A DNA stretch of 8,323 nucleotides from contig CAKQNZ010000086.1 of NCBI GenBank assembly GCA_934255435.1, positions 1 through 8,323 on the forward strand. The letters run 5' to 3'. The translations under genes and the position numbers were made by a program. A model generated the notes under the pieces. The model made no database searches, was not told where the DNA came from, and was given only the letters and a program-made list of their open reading frames with translations. This DNA is from an uncultured Clostridia bacterium. Lineage in GTDB: Bacteria > Bacillota > Clostridia > Peptostreptococcales > Anaerovoracaceae. Positions 1-5,031 of this stretch are shown piece after piece (the first letter of the stretch is position 1; each line of letters starts with the position of its first letter).

Positions 1-363
1 ACTCCGCCGGTCATGATAGACAGAGAAATGTTCGAATCTCTGTTCATAAATCTCATGCTCAATGCACAGCAGGCAATGCCGGAAGGCGGCACTATAAGAC
101 TTAAAACAGAATTCGACAGGAACCGGAACATGGTATGCGCATCTGTGAGAGACAGCGGCAAAGGCATACCTTCGGATATTTCCGGCAAAATATTCGACCC
201 GTTCTTCACCACAAAGGACACCGGCACAGGAATGGGTCTTGCTATAGCACTGAGGACAGTTGAAGCGCACAGGGGAATGATCGAAGTGGAAAGCATCGAA
301 GGTGAAATGACCCAGTTCACGATAATGCTTCAGGCGCTCCCTGAAGAGGAGGATGATGAATAA
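1..363 (+). CDS. Sensor histidine kinase, C-terminal fragment (HATPase_c domain)
   Basis: The reading frame is open from the first base, so this is the last 120 residues of a longer protein whose sensor and phospho-acceptor histidine parts lie outside the window. Visible motifs are those of the GHKL ATPase fold: N box (NLMLNAQQAMPEGG), G1 box (DSGKGIP), F box (IFDPFFTTK) and G2 box (GTGMGLAI). They bind ATP for autophosphorylation of the missing histidine. The spelling FDPFFTTKDTGTGMGL is typical of NtrB/AtoS/ZraS-like kinases that partner sigma-54 regulators. The protein ends in an acidic tail (EEEDDE) whose codons also supply the ribosome site of the next gene. Its stop overlaps the next ATG by one base (TAATG), so the two are translationally coupled and almost certainly cognate partners. 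The ligand cannot be told from this fragment. Confidence 0.95.
   Translation, partial: TPPVMIDREMFESLFINLMLNAQQAMPEGGTIRLKTEFDRNRNMVCASVRDSGKGIPSDISGKIFDPFFTTKDTGTGMGLAIALRTVEAHRGMIEVESIEGEMTQFTIMLQALPEEEDDE
348..352 (+). promoter_or_regulatory. Ribosome binding site of the response regulator, inside the kinase gene
   Basis: GGAGG lies 10 bases before the ATG at 363 and is part of the codons for the kinase's acidic C-terminus. With the TAATG stop/start overlap it indicates translational coupling of kinase and regulator. Confidence 0.8.
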
Positions 364-1745
364 TGGAAAAGAAAAAGATCCTGGTAGTAGACGATGAACA
401 GCATGTAAGACAGCTCATAGGCAAAGTCCTCGAAAAAGAGGGCTATGAAGTCCTGACTGCCGGAAACGGCGAAGAAGGTCTTGATGTTTTCCAGAAACAC
501 AACATAGATCTTATCATAAGCGACATCAAAATGCCGAAGATGTCCGGCATAGAATTCCTGCACAAAGTCAAGGAGCAGGAACCCGGCGTGGGCTTCATAC
601 TGATAACAGCCTTCGCCACTATGGAAACAGCCATAGATGCTATCAAAAGCGGCGCTCAGGACTACGTCACCAAGCCCTTCGATATCAAGGAGATAATCAC
701 AGCGGTCAAGAAAATACTCATTTCCGCTGAGCACGAAGACAACATAACATACGATCTCGGCAGCCCCGACGACACGAAAACCAAGAGCAGCAGCCCTGCA
801 ATGCAGCAGGTGCTGCAGCTGGCAAAGAAAGTATCGGCATCCGACGCTACAGTCCTCATACTGGGCGAGACAGGCACCGGCAAAGAAGTAATTTCCACAG
901 CCATACACAACTGGAGCAGACGCAGCGACAAACCAATGATAAAAGTCAACTGCGGAGCCATACCCGACAACCTTCTGGAAAGTGAACTTTTCGGATATGA
1001 AAAAGGAGCTTTCACCGGTGCAGCATCATCAAAACCCGGACGGTTCGAATTTGCGGACGGAGGCACCATATTCCTGGACGAGATAGGAGATATAGCGCCG
1101 CAGCTCCAGGTCAAACTACTGCGTGTACTGCAGGAAAAGACGTTCGAACGTCTCGGCGGCATACGTCCGGTCACAGTGGATGTCCGTGTAATAGCTGCCA
1201 CCAACAAAGACCTTAAGGAAGCTGTCAGAAACGGAGAATTCCGTGAAGACCTCTACTACAGACTCAACGTAGTGCCGATAAATCTGCCGCCGCTGAGAGA
1301 GCGCAGAGAAGATATCAGTGATCTGGTGAACACATTCCTCCGCTCCGCTGCAGGCATATCAGGAGGCACTATCAAGACCATGAGTCCTGAGGCAATGGAA
1401 TATCTCATGAACTACAACTGGCCCGGCAACATACGTGAGCTTGAGAATATCGTAGAGCGGTGTGTCGTAATAACTGAAAGCAATGTCATAGATGCAGACA
1501 GTCTCCCTCAGGAAATACTCTCCTACGGTAAAGAGGACGCCCCGGCATCCGGATCTTATGCAGGACACCCCGCATCAGACAGCGAAGTTCCTCTCAACAG
1601 TGCTATAGACGACAGAGAAAAAGAAATAATAATCAAAGCGCTCAGGGAGCACGACGGCAACAAAACAAAGACGGCACTGGCTCTTGGCATAAGCAGACGT
1701 TCCCTGCACCGCAAGATACAGAAATACGAGATAACCGAGATCTGA
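363..1745 (+). CDS. Sigma-54-dependent response regulator, NtrC/AtoC type
   Basis: A 460-residue bacterial enhancer-binding protein with three domains. The receiver (about 5-120) has acidic pocket D10/D11, phospho-acceptor D54 in SDIKMP, T82 and K104. The AAA+ domain (about 142-370) has Walker A GETGTGKE at 168-175, GAFTGA at 215-220, Walker B GGTIFLDE at 233-240 and the sensor II region WPGNIREL at 353-360. The C-terminal Fis-type helix-turn-helix (about 421-458) includes GNKTKTALALGISRRSLHRKI. An intact GAFTGA loop is the hallmark of regulators that contact sigma-54 and open its promoters by ATP hydrolysis. The ATG at 363 follows GGAGG at 348-352 with 10 bases spacing. The nearest consensus sigma-54 promoter in the window belongs to the convergent permease gene, so that gene is the likely target (inference). 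It could be AtoC-, ZraR- or NtrC-like, but none of these names is justified without the signal being known. Confidence 0.97.
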   Translation: MEKKKILVVDDEQHVRQLIGKVLEKEGYEVLTAGNGEEGLDVFQKHNIDLIISDIKMPKMSGIEFLHKVKEQEPGVGFILITAFATMETAIDAIKSGAQDYVTKPFDIKEIITAVKKILISAEHEDNITYDLGSPDDTKTKSSSPAMQQVLQLAKKVSASDATVLILGETGTGKEVISTAIHNWSRRSDKPMIKVNCGAIPDNLLESELFGYEKGAFTGAASSKPGRFEFADGGTIFLDEIGDIAPQLQVKLLRVLQEKTFERLGGIRPVTVDVRVIAATNKDLKEAVRNGEFREDLYYRLNVVPINLPPLRERREDISDLVNTFLRSAAGISGGTIKTMSPEAMEYLMNYNWPGNIRELENIVERCVVITESNVIDADSLPQEILSYGKEDAPASGSYAGHPASDSEVPLNSAIDDREKEIIIKALREHDGNKTKTALALGISRRSLHRKIQKYEITEI

Positions 1746-1829
1746 TCAAAGATTTCACTGCAGGCAGGCTGACAAAAGTCTGCATCAGGATCTCATATCC
1801 GTATGATCGATATATAATATGATCTCCGG

Positions 1830-1864
1830 CGGCTGCACCGACCCTGATGGTGCAGCCGTTTGTT
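1830..1864 (+). terminator. Candidate intrinsic terminator after the response regulator
   Basis: A 10-bp perfect stem, CGGCTGCACC (1830-1839) with GGTGCAGCCG (1849-1858), closes a 9-base loop and is followed by TTTGTT. It lies 84 bases after the regulator's stop. The T-run is short and interrupted, so on its own it may be leaky. A stronger hairpin follows at 1873-1922. Confidence 0.6.
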
Positions 1865-1872
1865 CGTACATA

Positions 1873-1922
1873 TACAGAAAACCGGGATGCTGGTTCCCGT
1901 TCCAGCATCCCGGTTTTCTGTA
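1873..1922. terminator. Bidirectional terminator between convergent genes
   Basis: A perfect 21-bp inverted repeat (1873-1893 with 1902-1922) around an 8-base loop. The stem core CCGGGATGCTGG is flanked by AAAA on the left and TTTT on the right, so the RNA of either strand has a GC-rich hairpin followed by U's. It lies between the ends of the plus-strand regulator (1745) and the minus-strand permease (1970), where a shared terminator is expected. Confidence 0.85.
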
Positions 1923-1969
1923 AGTCATCATTTATTATTTATATGTAGAAAGGCTCAAAATGTCTTTTT

Positions 1970-3427
1970 CTATGCAGCTTTAGGAGTATGATCGTCTGCG
2001 CTGTTCACAGTTTCCTCGTCATCATCCTTGAGCGTCGATTCTTCATCTATCATTGCTTCTACCTCAGGAGACCAGAGATGTCCGAATGTAGTGTCGCCCT
2101 TGAAGAAATCTTTTCCGTAGCAGAGGAGACAAGCCAGTATACCTACTGCCAGGCCCCATGCAGAACCCTTTATTACCAGTACACCTGCGATAACGCCTGC
2201 GATACCAAGATCCTTGAAGCTCTTAGCCTGCTGTACTCCGATACGTACACTTACGAAGCCCTGTACTACCAGTGTCAGCGACAATGCTACTGAAAGTATA
2301 GGTTCAACAAGAGATACGATAGGCATCAGCCAGTAACCAGTGAATGTTCCGAATCTGAAGCATGCAGCACCTCCGAATATGGAGCCCATGCTCTTCTTGC
2401 CCTTCTTGTATCTTTCGCAAACAACTACCTGCATTGCTGCCCAGAGAGGTCCGCACATCGTTACGTCAGGACCTATGATACCCATTATAGTGTTTCTGAT
2501 ACCGAATATCAGGTGAGCTCTGTTAGGGTTGTAGTCGATCTTTTCATCAGGTCTTGTGATATCAGCATCGTGTATGAGAGACTTGCTCTGTACTACGTCG
2601 CCGAACAGTACGATGTAAATTGCCAGAACTGTAGGTATAGCGCTTATGAATTTGCCGAGGCTCGGCCATCCCAGTGCGCCCCATGGTACCCAGTCAGTCC
2701 ACAGTGTTGCAAAGTCAGGATGCGAGAATCCCCATTCGATGGAAGGTAATCCGCTCTCGCCTACCAGCGGAGCAACAAATACTGCGATAAGTACTGCCGG
2801 GAGTATACCCAGGTTAGCGATAGTCTCAAACACTTTATTCTTCGTGCTGAGTCTCTTGAACCCGTTGGAGAACAGCAGGTAGAATGCTATTATCAGACAT
2901 ATCGTAGTCGTATAAGGCATTGCAGCGAATTTGTTGTCGTCATTGAATATCATGTATATAGCTGATATTCCGGCTCCCAGTATTACGCCGGATTTGATTG
3001 CCGGCGGGATCAGGTTTACAAGCTTGCCTGCGATACCTGTAACGCCCAGGATTATGGAGAAAACTCCCAGGGTTATTTCAAAAGCACACAGTGCCTGCAT
3101 ACGTGCCTGCCCTTCCGGGAAAGTGAGGCAGTAGGCAACGAGAAGCGGTATTGCCGGTGTGATCCATCCCGGTACTACCGGGTCTCCCAGAAATGTATGC
3201 CAGGTGTAGAAGAAACCGTTGAGTATAACTATTGCAAGCGCTACTTCGAACGGCATCCCCAGGTTATCCTGCAGAAGCGGGATAGCTCCAAGACATACTG
3301 CACACATCAGCAGACCCTGTATGTAATCTGCGATCTCAAAACGATAATGGATGAATGGAAAACGTACTTTGAACGGACCAGCCTTTATATATGGTTGTTC
3401 GTGTCCGTATGGCATATATTCCTTCAT
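1970..3427 (-). CDS. NCS2/SLC23-like permease (xanthine/uracil permease superfamily), substrate unknown
   Basis: A 485-residue inner-membrane protein with long hydrophobic stretches at about 33-53, 60-80, 86-103, 112-134, 139-160, 171-188, 205-222, 255-277, 305-340 (not continuous), 362-395 and 408-437. It has a soluble N-terminus and a strongly acidic C-terminal tail (455-485). The length and the segments PPAIKSGVILGAGI (141-154) and LFGDVVQSKSLI (274-285) resemble NCS2-fold uptake carriers for nucleobases and similar anions. The usual NAT signature (Q/E/P-N-x-G-x4-T) is not visible; the corresponding stretch may be IIGPDVTMCGPLWAA (317-331). Assignment is from overall look, and a more distant APC-superfamily carrier is possible. 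The ATG is preceded by AGGAGG at 3434-3439, six bases away. A sigma-54 promoter and palindromic sites lie upstream, and a two-component sigma-54 regulator is the convergent neighbour, which points to ligand-induced uptake (inference). Confidence 0.75.
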   Translation of the reverse strand: MKEYMPYGHEQPYIKAGPFKVRFPFIHYRFEIADYIQGLLMCAVCLGAIPLLQDNLGMPFEVALAIVILNGFFYTWHTFLGDPVVPGWITPAIPLLVAYCLTFPEGQARMQALCAFEITLGVFSIILGVTGIAGKLVNLIPPAIKSGVILGAGISAIYMIFNDDNKFAAMPYTTTICLIIAFYLLFSNGFKRLSTKNKVFETIANLGILPAVLIAVFVAPLVGESGLPSIEWGFSHPDFATLWTDWVPWGALGWPSLGKFISAIPTVLAIYIVLFGDVVQSKSLIHDADITRPDEKIDYNPNRAHLIFGIRNTIMGIIGPDVTMCGPLWAAMQVVVCERYKKGKKSMGSIFGGAACFRFGTFTGYWLMPIVSLVEPILSVALSLTLVVQGFVSVRIGVQQAKSFKDLGIAGVIAGVLVIKGSAWGLAVGILACLLCYGKDFFKGDTTFGHLWSPEVEAMIDEESTLKDDDEETVNSADDHTPKAA

Positions 3428-3433
3428 GATACA

Positions 3434-3439
3434 CCTCCT
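3434..3439 (-). promoter_or_regulatory. Ribosome binding site of the permease
   Basis: Minus-strand AGGAGG, six bases before the ATG at 3427. It decides between this start and the second Met four codons later. Confidence 0.9.
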
Positions 3440-3450
3440 GAAAATAAATA

Positions 3451-3567
3451 ATATGTTTTATAAATTCCTTGAAACCCTTTGTTCCTTGTTTCGCCAATAT
3501 ATAAAGCAACACTCGTGCCAGATATCACAGTTCCATCATAAAAGCTTTATATATTTTTTATAAATTC
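3451..3567. repeat. Pair of AT-rich 17-bp direct repeats bracketing the sigma-54 promoter
   Basis: 3451-3467 and 3551-3567 match at 16 of 17 bases (ATAT[G/T]TTTTATAAATTC) and are offset by exactly 100 bp. The sigma-54 promoter lies between them. In such AT-rich DNA chance similarity is possible, and a role in DNA bending or as weak -10 boxes (TATAAA on the minus strand) is only a suggestion. Confidence 0.4.
3506..3520 (-). promoter_or_regulatory. Sigma-54 (RpoN) promoter of the permease
   Basis: Minus-strand TGGCAC (3520-3515), five bases, then TTGC (3509-3506), which gives the required GG-N10-GC spacing of a -24/-12 element. The match to the RpoN consensus TGGCAC-N5-TTGC is exact. The predicted start is near 3494, leaving a 5' leader of about 67 bases before the permease ATG. 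Sigma-54 promoters need an activator with a GAFTGA loop, and such a protein is encoded at 363-1745. No equally good sigma-A promoter was found for this gene. Confidence 0.87.
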
Positions 3568-3633
3568 TCCCAAAAGTGTTGAAAATACAAAGTTTCTGCA
3601 ATTCATATTTTTTTTCAGAACATTCACCTGCCC

Positions 3634-3662
3634 TGCACTGTGCAAGGTGGGCGCACTGTGCA
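3634..3662. promoter_or_regulatory. Putative enhancer: two tandem GCACTGTGCA palindromes
   Basis: TGCACTGTGCA at 3634-3644 and CGCACTGTGCA at 3652-3662 share ten bases, and each is an odd-centred inverted repeat (GCAC-T-GTGC). Their centres are 18 bp apart and lie about 145 and 163 bases upstream of the predicted sigma-54 start, the usual range for enhancer-binding regulators acting by DNA looping. The half-site GCAC/GTGC recalls the ends of NtrC sites (TGCAC...GTGCA), though the spacing here is shorter. Binding by the regulator at 363-1745 is inference. Confidence 0.6.
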
Positions 3663-3678
3663 CATGGGGCGGGCAGAC

Positions 3679-3698
3679 CGGGCATGCGCCCGTTTTTT
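3679..3698 (+). terminator. Short terminator-like hairpin in the permease upstream region
   Basis: CGGGC (3679-3683), loop ATGC, GCCCG (3688-3692), then six T's (3693-3698). The stem is short but all G-C and the T-run is clean, so it could stop plus-strand transcription coming from the left. I find no convincing plus-strand promoter or gene just before it, so its purpose is unclear. It could instead be another protein-binding inverted repeat next to the tandem palindromes. Confidence 0.4.
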
Positions 3699-3794
3699 GT
3701 GACACCTTTGTCCCACTTTTCCGCACACCTGCCCCCGCATATATGACAGCATCTTATTTATTTAGATAAAATTTCTCTTATTTTCCGATTTTAC

Positions 3795-3824
3795 TTGACA
3801 TCTTCCTGCAAAATACCATATAAT
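3795..3824 (+). promoter_or_regulatory. Consensus sigma-A promoter of the candidate sRNA
   Basis: TTGACA at 3795-3800 and TATAAT at 3819-3824 both match the consensus perfectly, with 18-bp spacing. The predicted start is about 3831. The first thing downstream is not a gene but a short C-rich stretch and a strong terminator, so the promoter appears to serve a small RNA. It could also feed a leader of the exonuclease-proA unit if the terminator is read through. Confidence 0.88.
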
Positions 3825-3830
3825 CTAATC

Positions 3831-3919
3831 GTGGTTATCCCCCTGATAACCTCATTAATCTCTAATCCCAATACCCCTTTTAACAAAACAGAACTTTCGA
3901 AGTTCTGTTTTGTTTTTTT
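3831..3919 (+). ncRNA. Candidate small RNA, about 89 nt, C-rich
   Basis: Bounded by a perfect sigma-A promoter and a strong intrinsic terminator, with no ribosome site and no ORF. The 5' end folds as GGTTATC (3833-3839), loop CCCCT, GATAACC (3845-3851). A predicted unpaired linker of about 30 bases follows, then the terminator stem. Three C-runs (CCCCC at 3839-3843, CCC at 3867-3869, CCCC at 3874-3877) lie in the loop or linker. Exposed C-runs are how Firmicutes sRNAs such as RsaE/RoxS pair with ribosome sites of target mRNAs, so a trans-acting regulator of translation is plausible (inference). I do not recognise a named family. The alternative is an attenuated leader of the exonuclease gene, but I see no antiterminator able to pair with the terminator arm. 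Confidence 0.65.
3882..3919 (+). terminator. Strong intrinsic terminator of the sRNA
   Basis: A perfect 15-bp stem, AACAAAACAGAACTT (3882-3896) with its complement at 3900-3914, closes the loop TCG. It runs directly into seven T's (3913-3919). It ends 55 bases before the exonuclease ATG and so insulates that gene from the upstream promoter. Confidence 0.92.
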
Positions 3920-3958
3920 GTCATCACATATCTTTCACTTTATATTATCACCATCTGT

Positions 3959-3967
3959 TGCTATAAT
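3959..3967 (+). promoter_or_regulatory. Extended -10 promoter of the exonuclease-proA unit
   Basis: TGCTATAAT is a perfect extended -10 element (TGnTATAAT). No good -35 hexamer is present at the usual distance, which is common for extended -10 promoters. The expected start at 3974-3975 coincides with the A of the exonuclease ATG, which would make the mRNA leaderless. Confidence 0.65.
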
Positions 3968-3974
3968 ATAAGCT

Positions 3975-4997
3975 ATGAAACATTCAGCGATAAAATACAA
4001 TGAGGAATTATATCATAACGGTATCACTGATTTCTATTTCAGCGGTATGAAAAAAGGCGTGCTGGATATCGAAACCACAGGTCTCGATCCTTCGAGAAAC
4101 AAATTCATCCTCGGAGGTCTCTATGACTGTGAAAGCCGTACCATGCACCAGTATTTTGCAGAAAACCGCACCCAGGAGCAGGAGGCACTTGACGGATTCA
4201 TATCCCAGCTCCAGGATGTCGATATGGTGTTGACATACAACGGCAGGCACTTTGATATACCTTTCATTGAAAAACGGCTAAGAAAGGCGTCTGAAGTCTC
4301 TGGAAGTGTGTCAGGAACGCATCTTCCCGCTGAAACATACAGTATGCCCTACAATCTCGATCTTTATCTTGTTCTCAACGGTCATTCACCTGTACGGCGA
4401 TTTGTTCCGAATATGAAACAGAAAACGATCGAAAACTATATGGGGCTGTGGCAGGATCGCAAGGACGAGATATCCGGAGCCGAGAGCGCAGAGCTCTATG
4501 TCCGCTACGAAAAAAGCGGTGACAGATCTCTTGCGGATAAGATCCTGCTCCACAACAGCGATGATATCCTGCAGCTGACAAGGCTCATGAAGATCATAAA
4601 CAAATGCGATTTTCACAAAGCCATGTTCTATCTGGGATTTCCGGCAGGACCGCTGACAGTGACCAGGATAAGGACAGGGCGGGATCATCTGGCTGTTTCA
4701 GGTATACAGAGAAAATGCGCTATGGACTATATGTCGTTTTTCAGTTCCTCGTATCCCGCAGAGGCACGTTTCAGCAGCCGCGACAGGGCATTTTCATTCA
4801 GGCTCCCGGCAGTCAGGAACCAGGGTCTGCTCATAGCCGACCTTGAAGCATTCGGTATAGACAAGGAGGAATTCCGCATATACCCCGGATACGGCAGCGG
4901 ATTTCTCGTACTGGAAGACCCTTCCGGACACCGCCATATGGAAATAAACCATTTTATCAGAGAATTCATCAGGAAATTCCTGCTGGATATACAGTGA
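3975..4997 (+). CDS. YprB-like ribonuclease H-like/DEDD 3'-5' exonuclease-domain protein
   Basis: A 340-residue probably cytoplasmic protein with a predicted RNase_H_2 (YprB-type) domain at about 27-210. Exo I is LDIETTGL with D31 and E33. Exo II is TYNGRHFDIPFIEKRL with D94. Exo III is LLHNSDDILQL with D197. These four acidic residues would hold the two metal ions for nucleic-acid hydrolysis. At Exo III the residue four before D197 is H193, where the DEDDy pattern would have Tyr. About 120 C-terminal residues (220-340) have no motif I recognise. Nucleic-acid substrate and role are unknown. The ATG at 3975 has no ribosome site and sits directly behind an extended -10 promoter. The next in-frame Met (M25, at 4047) also lacks one and would cut into the strand before D31, so 3975 is preferred. 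proA follows after 34 bases on the same strand. Confidence 0.82.
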   Translation: MKHSAIKYNEELYHNGITDFYFSGMKKGVLDIETTGLDPSRNKFILGGLYDCESRTMHQYFAENRTQEQEALDGFISQLQDVDMVLTYNGRHFDIPFIEKRLRKASEVSGSVSGTHLPAETYSMPYNLDLYLVLNGHSPVRRFVPNMKQKTIENYMGLWQDRKDEISGAESAELYVRYEKSGDRSLADKILLHNSDDILQLTRLMKIINKCDFHKAMFYLGFPAGPLTVTRIRTGRDHLAVSGIQRKCAMDYMSFFSSSYPAEARFSSRDRAFSFRLPAVRNQGLLIADLEAFGIDKEEFRIYPGYGSGFLVLEDPSGHRHMEINHFIREFIRKFLLDIQ

Positions 4998-5031
4998 AGA
5001 AAGTGTGCAAGACGAAAGGAATATAAATAAC

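Noticed and set aside
330..1207. Long minus-strand open frames across the response regulator (up to 192 codons)
   Set aside because: They lie antisense to a gene with complete receiver, AAA+ and HTH motifs, have no ribosome sites and give low-complexity Cys/Ser-rich or unfamiliar proteins.
2513..3134. Several plus-strand open frames inside the permease gene
   Set aside because: Short, mutually overlapping and opposite to a convincing membrane-protein frame with a strong ribosome site.
3428..3494. Riboswitch (for example purine-type) in the permease leader
   Set aside because: The predicted leader is only about 67 bases and AT-rich, with no multi-stem core or terminator; no purine-aptamer signature was seen.
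3540..3600. Sigma-A promoter for the permease (TTTTCA or TTGGGA with TATAAA)
   Set aside because: The -35 boxes are poor and the -10-like boxes are expected by chance in this AT-rich DNA; the exact sigma-54 element is a far better explanation.
3580..3610. Plus-strand promoter (TTGAAA with a weak -10) ahead of the hairpin at 3679-3698
   Set aside because: No acceptable -10 lies 16-18 bases from the TTGAAA.
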